From Tausonia pullulans (taxonomy: Eukaryota > Basidiomycota > Tremellomycetes > Cystofilobasidiales > Mrakiaceae): a stretch of DNA of 64,000 nt. This document shows positions 13,476-22,856 of the stretch, piece by piece. Position 1 is the stretch's first letter. Each line of letters starts with the position of its first letter. The DNA is taken from the NCBI GenBank assembly GCA_951802195.1, contig OX637636.1:384501-448500 (forward strand), read 5' to 3'. The position numbers were made by a program, and so were the translations under genes. The notes under the pieces are model-generated. The model searched no databases and had not been told where the DNA came from. It worked only from the letters and a program-made list of their open reading frames with translations.

Positions 13476-14749
13476 TATTCTTCCATGTCCTCGGCTTCAG
13501 CCAAGGTCACGAGGGTGTGCTCGATGGATGCCTGGGAGGACGGCGTGGAGGGGATGAGAGAAGGAGTGGAGGGTGGGTTCAGGAGGAGCGAAGATGGCGG
13601 GGATGGCGATGGGGGTGGGGGAGACGATGGTGACAGGGGGGGTGGAGTGGGAGGTGGATGCTCGTCTTCGACCTGCATCCCGTCTTCTGTCCTCGCCATA
13701 CCCCCCTCGTTGTCATCCTCTAGGGCGCTCAGGGTGAGAACGGGTTGCGAGCCCGCATTGCGCGGTGCTTGCTCTGAGTGGGAGTGGGAGGAGTCGGCGT
13801 GGGCAGGAGGTGTGGTCACCTCCGTCGCGGCTCCAGTCGGTCTGTTCAGTGACCTCCTTTTGGATCTTTGTACGAGCTGGTATCCATCCAGGTCTGGTCC
13901 CGGTTCGACAGGCCGTTGGGGGGGTCCTTCGGTTGGTGCTCGCGCACTCGCTGGAAGGTTTGCCTTCGGACGACCTGGGCATCGGGTCGATGGGTGGGCG
14001 CGCGATCCGCATCCGCCACACTCTGGAGCGGTGGGACACTTGGCACGAGCGTGCTCAAATGAGTGGCAGTAGTAGCAGTATGACGAGGCTTGACGGGATG
14101 GAGAGTTTGTCGCAGAGCTAGTCTGGACGGGTTTGAAAATGACATCGCAGTTGACCCAGCCGGGGAACTGCTGGGTGAAGGCATTTGCCCTCGGCATCGT
14201 CTTGGAGCCAGAGAGGTCGAGCAGGACTCTAACCCGGCCAGTTGGGGAGGTAGGTGCGCTGGGGTGGAATTGACGCTGGAAGAAGATGACTCTGTCTCCG
14301 GAGGCCTCTACCTGCTTGCGAAACTCATCCTCCGATCCTTTGATGTTTTCGAAGTTCTTCAGCAGGCCTTCCTGCAGGAGCTTGTTTTGGGTATTGTAGC
14401 ACGCGTGAATCTGAGGTTTCACCCCTCTCACGTTCAGCGGGAGGGACTGTAGTTGGGTCAGGATGTCTTGAGTGTTTTCTTCAGGGTCGACTTGGAGGAG
14501 CATTCTGTCTTTGGGGTCCTTGAAAAGACGGATCAGGGTGGTCAGCCGTTCATCGCACTTGCCAATTGCGATAGAGATCTCAAGGGGGGTGGTATCTCGA
14601 GGGACGGAGATGGCTAGACAGTTCCCGCGATTGGTAGCCAAGGCTGGGGCGATTGGGGTAGTATCCTGCGGAGGTTGCTGAGCGGCTCCGAAGACGAAGG
14701 AGAATTGGGGCTGGGTGCCAGACGAGTCACGTTGCCTCGCAGTAGCCAT
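13475..14749 (-). CDS. LINE ORF1 protein with two CCHC zinc knuckles
   Basis: An uninterrupted 424-residue frame. The central part contains two CX2CX4HX4C knuckles (CYYCHSFEHARAKC and CGGCGSRAHPSTRC), typical of RNA-binding ORF1 proteins of non-LTR elements. An upstream region around residues 60-210 may be an RRM-like fold, but I cannot confirm this. The C-terminal third is acidic and Ser/Pro-rich. Its stop codon TAA overlaps the ORF2 ATG by one base (TAATG). The protein presumably packages the element RNA. Confidence 0.85.
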   Translation of the reverse strand: MATARQRDSSGTQPQFSFVFGAAQQPPQDTTPIAPALATNRGNCLAISVPRDTTPLEISIAIGKCDERLTTLIRLFKDPKDRMLLQVDPEENTQDILTQLQSLPLNVRGVKPQIHACYNTQNKLLQEGLLKNFENIKGSEDEFRKQVEASGDRVIFFQRQFHPSAPTSPTGRVRVLLDLSGSKTMPRANAFTQQFPGWVNCDVIFKPVQTSSATNSPSRQASSYCYYCHSFEHARAKCPTAPECGGCGSRAHPSTRCPGRPKANLPASARAPTEGPPQRPVEPGPDLDGYQLVQRSKRRSLNRPTGAATEVTTPPAHADSSHSHSEQAPRNAGSQPVLTLSALEDDNEGGMARTEDGMQVEDEHPPPTPPPLSPSSPPPPSPSPPSSLLLNPPSTPSLIPSTPSSQASIEHTLVTLAEAEDMEE

Positions 14750-14755
14750 TTTTAT

Positions 14756-15050
14756 TTTTTTTTGTATTTAAGTCATGAGTTATACGTAGAGAACGAGGTA
14801 ACCCTATGAGAGATATCGAGTAGTAGCCAGATAGAGGGAGAGCGAAAGTAAATAACAGGTAGAAGGAAAGCAATATATGGGTGTGGACATAGGCCCATTA
14901 AAGAGGTAAGATATTAAGATGACCAGCTACATCAAGCAGTGGCTATGGACCAGCCATACTTCCCCACCCCAGACCTGCTTGTCACCCAGGATCGATGTCG
15001 GCGCCGACCGCAGTTCCATCCATCTGGTCCTTGCGAGCCAAGGTGGGGCG
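14756..15050 (-). mobile_element. 5'-truncated LINE copy (last about 290 bp)
   Basis: In minus orientation it begins near 15048 inside the end of ORF2. The last codons encode LARKDQMDGTAVGADIDPG and a stop, aligning residue for residue with the end of the full LINE (MARSGQMADTAAGVAIGPG). A recognisable 3' UTR and an A-tail (about 14755-14763) follow. The 5' end abuts the A-tail of the next element (15051-15061). Differences from the full LINE in both protein and 3' UTR show it comes from a separate subfamily. Confidence 0.85.
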
Positions 15051-15433
15051 TTTTTTTTTTTGTATTTAAGTCATGAGTTATACGTAGAGAACGAGGTAAC
15101 CCTATGAGAGATAGCGAGTTGTAGCTAGATAGAGGGAGAGCAGACATGACCGAGCGCGAGAACGTCGGGCGAGGCGCCGTGGGAAGAGGGTTGGCCGAAC
15201 CACTGGGGATGGTTGGCCGGACGGCGTGATGGGCGCCGTGGGAGGGGGGTTGGTCGAACCACTGGGGATGGTTGGCCGGACGGCGTGATGGGCGCCGTGA
15301 GAGGGGGGTTGGTCGAACCACCGGGGATGGTGGTTGGCCGGAAGGGGGTTGGTCGAACCACTGGGGATGGTTGGCCGGACGGCGTGATGGGCGCCGTGAG
15401 AGGGGGGTTGGTCGAACCACCGGGGATGGTGGT
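15051..15433 (-). mobile_element. SINE-like composite element: tandem-repeat head plus LINE 3' tail
   Basis: The last about 85 bp (15062-15145, read on minus) nearly match the 3' end of the truncated LINE copy, including the terminal CTTAAATACA before the A-run at 15061-15051. Upstream of that the sequence is unrelated to the LINE: about 45 bp of unique sequence, then a GC-rich array of 59-bp units. A second copy with the same unique segment and the start of the array lies at 63294-63515, flanked by a target-site duplication, so this is a mobile unit. No coding frame is supported. A GGTTCGA core in each repeat resembles part of a tRNA B box, but a full Pol III promoter is not evident. Confidence 0.75.
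15189..15432. repeat. GC-rich minisatellite, about 59-bp unit, 4-5 copies
   Basis: Units start at about 15189, 15247, 15306 (shortened to about 40 bp), 15346 and 15405 (partial). Each carries GGTTGGTCGAACCACTGGGG followed by a segment with CGGCGTGATGGGCGCCGTG. Units differ by few substitutions (CTGGGG/CCGGGG, GTGGGA/GTGAGA). The array forms the 5' (head) part of the SINE-like element. Confidence 0.9.
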
Positions 15434-15503
15434 TAGGCGCTTCGACAAGAAAGAGAATTGAATATATGGAGGATCTCAACCACTTAGTTGATGACCAAAC
15501 ATC

Positions 15504-15583
15504 AATGGTGTGGTGAAGTGGCTATCATTGGTGCTTGCCACTGCAGCATGCACTAGGCCCGGGTTCAATTCCCGGCACCATTA
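15504..15583 (+). tRNA. tRNA-Gly (anticodon GCC) with an 8-nt intron
   Basis: The cloverleaf folds by eye. The acceptor stem AATGGTG pairs with CACCATT (discriminator A), the D-stem is GTGA/TCAT, the anticodon stem is GGTGC/GCACT, and the T arm is CCGGG-TTCAATT-CCCGG. The anticodon loop reads TTGCCA with GCC as anticodon; eight extra bases (CTGCAGCA) after position 37 form a canonical intron, leaving a 72-nt tRNA. The internal promoters are a near-consensus A box (15511-15521) and the B box GGTTCAATTCC (15562-15572). A T-run at 15587-15590 is a Pol III terminator. Confidence 0.88.
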
Positions 15584-17321
15584 TAGTTTTACTGAATCCG
15601 CCTCTGGACGTTTAGTTGCGCTCGCTTCTGGTACTTGTATGAGATAAAAAAGGACACCGTATCTGAAATTCCTTCCACTTTGTCGCACCAACGGCCATGC
15701 GAGCTTCCTTTCTCTACTCAACTGCCTGCAAGACGGGCAAGGGTATCTCACGACGACAGCGCTGAGCCAAGCACCGCGAAGGGACGGACTCCCTGACACA
15801 TGACCTCGGCTGTTGCTGTCCTTCCTCGCGCACTGACGTTGCCGCATAGGAGACTGGGCAACGTGATCTCCCGCTGGCTCGTGACAACAGAACGACAGCG
15901 GGCGGCTTTCGAACTGGACCGCCGCTATTATTCTTCTCAAGCGTTAGCATGAGCAAGATAGCGCTCATATGCGAGCGCATTTTAAATCCTGGTGGCGTGC
16001 CTACACCTGGATCTGAGCCTACCGTCTGTACATGCCATGAAGGGAAGGAAGCATGATAGATTATCGCAGATTGCCACGCGCGCTTCGCATTATCACATGG
16101 CGCGTCTGATGAGATCTTCCCCGCAATGGAGGCAAGCTTGAGCAATGAACGACAACGGAAGGAGTCCCGATTCCCGGGAGCGATCACATCTCATCGCTTA
16201 AATTTTATCCGTTGGATCCGAGGCTATCTCTTAGCGGCCCACAAGGTGAAAGATTGGTGAACTGACCTCACCTTCACCCGAAAGTACTGGTGGCGCAGTG
16301 GTTAAAGGGGAGTGGTCGTTTTGCTGGGTCTAGAGCAGCCGATGATCTGATGCCTGTCAAAGGTCGAGCGCGGGGAAGAGGGGGACCGACGCTCGCCCTC
16401 GACGGTCGGCGGAGTTCCTCAACGCCCGACATGACCGCAAAGAAGCCTGCTGAGGCAGGGATTTCGACCATTTCCTTTCCCGTCCGTCTTGTGTGGAATG
16501 CTTATTGCAATACTCACGTCACCATTGCATATTCGTCGCAAGCCAGGACCCACTGTCAAGCCCTCCGCCGTGTAAGGGATCGTGCTTGCGGCCGAAGGGA
16601 GAAACCGCGGTGTAGATGTGGATCATCATAGGCAGAGAACAGGCTGGTTCAAAGCTGGCGGTTTCCTCTTGCTTGCTTCTCGATGCAACGCGTACCCCAC
16701 AGCCAAGCTGGTCATCGAGCGATGGCGACAGGGCTCAACATCATTCATGGGACAAGAGGGAGAGGAACCGAGATAGACATATGCAAGTGAGGTGGCCAAG
16801 CGATTAGGGAACGCAATAGGCCACTCGCCCAGCACGCCGTTGACACTTGAGACGCTGTACATTGCGAGCTCTTGGGACGAAAGGCCAGCATGGCTGGGTT
16901 TCAGAGGTAATTATCGGTGGCCGATTGCCCGATTTGACCACGCGCTACTAGCTCTCTTTTCTTGCTTGGCGATGATGGAGCAAAGGCTCCGTCGTTTAGT
17001 GCGCACCGAACAACTCGGCAAAAGCGCTCCCGCGGTGAGAGTAAGGAGCATCTTCCCCAGCTTCTCGCCTGATGTCTCAATATCCTCCGAGCGTTTTCAA
17101 ACTGGGCCAAGCGTAAAGGGGTAGCACATGGTATCCTGTGGGCAAAAACCTCATGTGGGCACGCATGGCACCTCTACAGGGGTCTTGTTACATCGGACCG
17201 GTCGGTCGATCCCCCCCTTAACATTGCCTTCCCTCTCTCGACTCGACTCATTCTTTCGCTTTTAACCCCCACCAGCAATCCCTCCTCCCCTCCTTCCCGT
17301 TCCTCCATCTTTCTTTCCAAC
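15584..17321. other. Intergenic region between tRNA-Gly and the OPT gene
   Basis: About 1.7 kb with no convincing gene on either strand. Isolated tRNA-like A-box strings occur near 16300 and 16790 but lack partners for a full cloverleaf. The last about 150 bp before 17322 are CT-rich, as expected for the OPT core promoter and leader. Confidence 0.5.
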
Positions 17322-20300
17322 ATGGCGTCCACCGCCCACTTCCAGAACCTGGGTACGGGCCTCCAGGGCGCTGTCATTGATGCGCATGACCCTATCGCCA
17401 TCAACACCCTCTCTCGCCAGGAGGAGACTGAGCAGGAGAAGGTGGACGAGAAGAAATACGGCTACACCTCGGAGAACGTTGATGCTGCGGACAGCGACAT
17501 CATGAGCCTCAAGCAGACTGAGGCCATCGTTTTCGAGATGGTCAGTTTTCTCTCCAGCGCGCGCCACCAGACAAACATGGAATACCGGGCGCCCCTGGCT
17601 TGGCCTGTCATGTTCTTCCTTCCTCATATCTGACTCGTTTCTGCTTACCCCTGAATAGAACGGAGACCCCTTCCCCGTCGACCCAGATGCCCCTGTCGAG
17701 GGCAATCAGCTTACGATCCGTGCCTGCCTGGTCGGAACTCTCCTCGGATTCGTCGTCGGTGAGTCTGAGGAGACCTTGATGGATAGGGCGCCTAGAACTG
17801 TTGAGCTGAGACCCGGATCCTTTCCTCTCTTTCCTTCTAGGTGCCTCCAACGTTTACCTCGGTCTCAAGACCGGTTTCACCTTCGGTGCTACCCTCTTTG
17901 CCGCTATTGTCGGATATGGTATCCTCAAGACCTGGTCCGTTTTCGCACCCCTCCGGTTTGGTGGAGGTTATTTCGGCCCCAAGGAGAATGTTACCGTCCA
18001 GTCCGCCGCCGGTGCTGCGGGTGGTCTTTCGGGTCTCTTCGTTGCCGCTGTCCCCGCCATGTCAGTGTTCAGATTGACAGAGAGGCCGGTGGAATTATCT
18101 CTTACCATTTACTGTTGCTTCTATTCCCCTTCAGGTACCAGCTCGACCTCCTCAGGACCCCGCAGTTAGACATTAGCCGCCTTATTGCTCTGTCCTTCAT
18201 CACCGCCTTCTATGGTCTTTTCTTCGCGATGCCGCTTCGCAAATACTACGTCCTCCGCCAGAAGCTCACTTTCCCTTCGGTAGATTCTTCCATCTGCCTA
18301 TCTCACTCGCCACGACGCGCCACTGAGACCTTTTTGACTCACCTACTGCGCCGTAATTCAGCCCACCGCCACTGCATTCACCATTCGCTCCCTCCACTCT
18401 GCCGTTACTCCTGAGGCTCGCAGGGCCGCCGGCAAGAAGATCAAGATTCTCGTCTACTCTTTCATCTTCTCTGTGGTGTGGACGTGAGTCATGTATCTGC
18501 AAGGCCTTTGCAGAAGTCACGCTCCCTAACGATTTTGCGTTTCGTCTCCCTCAGTGTCGTCACCAAGTACATTCCCGGTGTCCTCTGGGGCTGGGACCTC
18601 GGATGGTTCTTTTCGTCGTGGGGATGGCACGGTGCTATCGCCCTTTCCAACTGGGGATGGTCAATCCAGTTCACCCCGGCTTTCACCGCCGTCGGTTTCC
18701 TTACCGGACCCAACGCTGCCTTCTCCTGGCTGTAAGTAATTTATTCGACGGATGGGATTGTATCCGTCCTCAGTCTACTGGGTAGCTGACGTTCCTTCGC
18801 TCTGATCTCGCTCAGAGGAGGCGCGATTCTCGCCTACGCCATCATCGGACCTATTCTCGTCGCCAAGGGAGCTGCTTACTCGCCCTTCCTCGACGAGGCT
18901 CTGGGGTACCGTAACAACTTCTCAATGTCGACCATCAACGTCAAGGACAAGGTCACCGGCGTCGTCACCACCATCGCCAGCAGAGGTACTGCGCGATACT
19001 GGCTCCTGTTTGTCTTTTTTTTTTTTTTTACCCCTCGATCTCCTCCCAAACGAGCCCAGCTGATAACTATGAATCCTCTGTCGCTCTGATGAACAGCTGG
19101 CCTGGAGTTCTCATCATGCTCGTCGCTTCCTTCACCGAGCTTTTCCTTCAGGCGCCGCTCTTTTACCGCCTCGGACGCCAGCTCGTCAACGAGACCCGCA
19201 AGATCATCGGCGAGAAGCGCGGAAAGGACATGTCCCACATTCAGGAGGCCATCCCCGAGGGAAGCCCTGACCCCGCCCCTCCCGCTGAGCAAGTCAACAC
19301 CCTCACCTGGGTCATCGGTGCCACCGTCTCGGTTGTCCTCACCATCGTCCTCGGCAAGACTGAATTCGGCCTCAACCCGGGACTCACCATCCTTTCTCTC
19401 ATCCTCGGTTTCGTCTTTGCCTTCATTGGTGTTAACGCCTCGGGTACCACCGACGTCAACCCCATCGGAGTCATCGCCAAGGCCGGCCAGCTCATCATCG
19501 GAGGAGTGACTAAGGGCACTGCTGTTCCCCTCAAGGACGCCCAGCTCACCAACCTCATCGCTGGATCAATCGTCGGCCAATCGGCTGCCCACTGTGCGTT
19601 TCTACTCACTTTCTTGCCTCTTTTGTTATGTTCTGTTGCGTCTGATTAAAACCCTCCTGTGAACAGCCGTCGACATGGTTGGTGACCTCAAGACCGGTCA
19701 CCTCATCGGCGCCTCGCCCTCGGCCCAGTTTTGGGCTCAGCTCGTCGGATCCATCGCCGGTTTCGCCTTCGCCCCGGCACTTTTCCTTCTCTTCACCAAG
19801 GCCTATCCGTGCATCTACGTCCCTGAGCTTCAAGGTCAAAAGTGCCCCTTCTCTGCGCCCTCTGTTGCTGCTTGGAGGGCTGTCACCAGTGAGTGCCCCC
19901 TTCCATCCTCAATCACCTCATACTTCATCTGACCCTGTATTTGTGTCTTAAAAAGTTGCGGTCACTGCCCCCGAACTTCCCATCACGCCTTCGTCCGGCT
20001 ACACCGCCATCGGTCTCGGCGTCCTTGCGGGAGTCGTTCACACACTTCGCCACTTCTTTCCTCAGCACCGCAACAAGCTCCCCAACATGAACGCCGGTGA
20101 GTCGAAGTACGGAATTTGCTCTAAGCGAGATATTGCATGGCTGACAACTTATCTGTGCTACAGTTGGACTGGCTTTCGTCGTCCCGCAGGTGTACTGTGA
20201 GTGGGACGCTTGGCTCAGCTTGGGGGCCTTCTTGACCACGGCCTGACGTTTCTCCACCTTTTTTTTCAATATCTTAAACAGACGCGATTGCTATGGTCAT

Positions 20301-20643
20301 TGGTTCCACCATCGCAATGCTGTGGGAGTGGAGGCGTCCGCGTTCCTGGGAGGTGTGGGGATTCGCCCTCGCCGCCGGGCTCATCGGTGTGTCCGCGACT
20401 CTTCCGCTGCACCGCCTTGCGCCTGCACCGGGGCTGACTTGATTCCCCACTCTCTACAGCCGGAGAGGGCATCGGAGGTGTCATCACCGCTATTCTGACC
20501 ATCGCCGGCGTTGATGGCGGAGAGTACGGAAGCGCTGTCGGATGCATTATGAACGAGGTCCGTCCCTTCCATCGCCATCCCTTCTAGACGGGACTCCTTT
20601 CTGACTTCCGCGCTTGTTTTCGGTCATAAAGTACTGCGGTTGA
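17322..20643 (+). CDS. OPT-superfamily oligopeptide/metal-chelate transporter
   Basis: Polytopic membrane transporter of 760 residues in 14 exons: 17322-17540, 17659-17758, 17841-18060, 18135-18279, 18362-18483, 18555-18731, 18816-19007, 19097-19593, 19667-19888, 19956-20096, 20164-20196, 20282-20386, 20460-20557, 20632-20643. Family landmarks are QLTIRACLVGTLLGFVV, GASNVYLGLKTGFTFGATLF, SAAGAAGGLSGLFVA, GVNASGTTDVNPIGVIAKAG and DLKTGHLIGASPSAQFWAQ. It resembles the YSL-like/YGL114W branch of OPT proteins rather than classic Opt1. The N-terminal about 70 residues are hydrophilic. The final exon encodes only Tyr-Cys-Gly and the stop. Intron 7 has a long T-run. The substrate cannot be read from sequence (peptide, glutathione-type or metal complex). 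A broken partial copy lies at 62985-63610. Confidence 0.92.
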
Positions 20644-22856
20644 GCGTATATTGCTGTCTGTTTTCTCTGTCTACATCCTTTTTGTATTGCCTCATTGGTT
20701 TAAATCGTTGTCGAGCATTTGCTCATCGCTGGGGGGTCGTTATAGTGTCTTTCCACTCATCTTCATGGGTCTCATCACCATTGCCATCCACGAAAAGATG
20801 TCGCCTCCCCAAATCAGAGTCAAATTCCTTCTATCACCTCATAAATGTCTCTGCCGGATACATAAAACTATGTGCGACCTGTATGCAGCTGACAATTCAC
20901 GTTCCTGCCACTCTGTCGTCTTTCTCATCAAGCATGCTTTCGCCCACCATACACGACGACGCTATCGCGCCGAAATCAACGACGCGGATAACATGCGGAT
21001 TTTTTTTTGAGCCGGATCCTTAATGAGGTCGTCGGAGATATTCTATCTGCTGCGTCGCCGGCTTCGACCTACAAGTATGGGGTCCAGATGAAGGTGCAAT
21101 AAGACTACAGTCGGGTGCGAATGAGCCTGATAAATCGAGATCGTGCTGAGCATAGGTTAATGATGAGTTGGGATGAAATTGGGAGGGAGAGGCGAGCAGA
21201 AGCGAGTTGAAAGAAGGAAGAACCGTGACGTTTGGGAGAAAGCAAAGGGAAGGCTGAGTCCCAGACGAGGAGAGCGAGAGAGGAAGCATGAACGTACAAA
21301 ATTACAAGCTGGCTAGACCGTCCGCCAACAATACTCCATCTTCCTCCCCTTAGAAGCCAATCTCAGAAACAGCAGCTGGTTTCGATCAATTGTTTTACAC
21401 ATAGGCCAATAAGTTGAAATCTAGGATTTATTCCTGGGATCTGGCAGCCTGAAGGTGAAAGAGAAGTTCAGTCCCAGCGTCACTTCCTAGCCTCGCATCG
21501 CTCACTGCCGTCACTCTGCCGGCTGCGCTGGAAACTCTTTGGACGAGCGTAGCCAGCCAACTCGTCGCGTCCTCTCGCCTGCACAACTGTTTGACACTCG
21601 TCGAGGCTCTTCCACCGAGCAAGGGTGGCTTCCTCAGCTATCTGGATCCGCTCGTTTTCTCGACCCTTGTTGCACTCATCCCCGGTGTACAGAACTTTGT
21701 CTCTAATCGAAGGGGCGGCGAGTTCGGTCATGTTTGTTATCCTTTTGTTTTGCATTTATGCCCTCACGATTACCACATCGACATGTATTTTCTGTTTTAC
21801 TTTCTACGCTGCTCAGCATCAAGTCAGCCTTGTGATAAAAAAATTCAGCTCTATCGCCCACTGATACTGTACTCGCTCAGCTTTGACTCATGACCAACAC
21901 CCGCCGCTCGGTCCATGGGCGAGCTTGCACTGATTCCGCAAAACGTGAGAAGCACTGAGGGAAGGGCTGATCGCAAGTCAGAACAAGAAGCTAAGTGTTC
22001 ATATAGAGAGTGCAGATCCTCGGTCTGCCATTGCGTCGAGCACTCACGTCGTGAGTCCGAACCGCTGATCACAGACCGTGGTGGAGGAAGATTTTGCGAG
22101 AAGAGTAAGACGAAGGGGATGTCCGGCGGTGGCGAAATGGAGTAGAGCCAGCTTGGCGAGCGCAGGTCTCGTCCGGAGAAGGCCGACGGGAGGGAGGTGT
22201 AAGGGAGGAAAGGCCGGAGCAGGAGACCTTCAGTGAACTTACCGAGAAGCAAAAAGGTACTCTGCTGATCTCATTGGTCATCCAGGGTATATCAAACCAA
22301 AACTTGACCGATGGCCGGCGGATAATAGAGGCAAAGGAGTGAGCGACCATTCACACTCGCTCATGCGGATCGCGTTGACCGGGGGATAGTACGAGACTTT
22401 CAACCCTCTGAGACGAGCACGCAGGGACGGACGAGAGCTGTAGTTTTGATGACCAGTCTAAATAACAAGGAATTATGTGCTCTCGCCCTCATCAATTGCA
22501 ATGCCTTGAGAACGAATGGCGAGTCTGGCAAGCGTGATTGAAGTTATGTCCGTGTTCGGAACAGCTTGGTGCCCGCTGGTGCTCGCGTTCCCGTGGGGGA
22601 ACAAAAAATAACTGTTCTCTTGGATTGTCAGATTGGTATGCACTTAAGCAAGATGAGAATGTGAAAGACCTTCTTGCACTTTCCCCCAGGAGGCTGAGTC
22701 CATCTCCAGTCGTCAAGGGACTCAACCGAGGCGCGTGCGCGAGTTCTCAACGGCCCTCTCCCCAGCTGTTTGTGTCTCCTTCTCAACTTTCACCATCCTC
22801 TCGGACCAAAGCATTGCTCGGGAGTCACCAGGAGCCTTCGGACATCTCACACTAAC
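20644..22856. other. Long intergenic region downstream of OPT
   Basis: About 2.2 kb, AT-richer than the genes at 20650-21480 and 21730-21900. It holds the OPT 3' UTR and the promoter of the next gene. A minus-strand frame at 21731-21480 (84 codons, highly charged) is the only plausible small coding sequence, but nothing else supports it. Confidence 0.45.

Larger units (their letters stand above)
9482..14755 (-). mobile_element. Near-complete two-ORF LINE (non-LTR retrotransposon), L1/Tx1-like reverse transcriptase
   Basis: About 5.3 kb in minus orientation: ORF1 (14749-13475), ORF2 (13475-9797) with endonuclease, reverse transcriptase and a C-terminal Cys/His motif, a 315-bp 3' UTR, and a short A-rich end near 9482-9487. 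The 5' boundary sits only about five bases before the ORF1 ATG and abuts the A-tail of another element. The RT motifs (FADDLSI, VDFEKAYDRVS, GVRQGDP) and the APE-type endonuclease exclude LTR elements. It is mildly decayed: one frame change and one in-frame TGA in ORF2. Clade placement by eye is L1/Tx1-like rather than Tad-like, with moderate confidence. Confidence 0.9.

Noticed and set aside
13485-14072. 195-codon plus-strand frame within the LINE
   Set aside because: It is the reverse of ORF1; the zinc knuckles on the minus strand show which strand codes.
15189-15432. Regular GC-rich repeat considered as a CRISPR array
   Set aside because: The units are directly adjacent without unique spacers, vary in length, and belong to a mobile element in a eukaryote; it is a minisatellite.
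16285-16480. Possible second tRNA (A-box-like string near 16300)
   Set aside because: The A-box match is good but no B box or acceptor pairing lies at a suitable distance.
16780-16910. Leu/Ser-tRNA-like start near 16790
   Set aside because: Only the D-arm region looks tRNA-like; no T arm or closing acceptor stem could be found by eye.
21480-21731. Small charged minus-strand frame (84 codons)
   Set aside because: AT-rich upstream sequence and moderate GC inside are suggestive, but there is no recognisable family or splice evidence.
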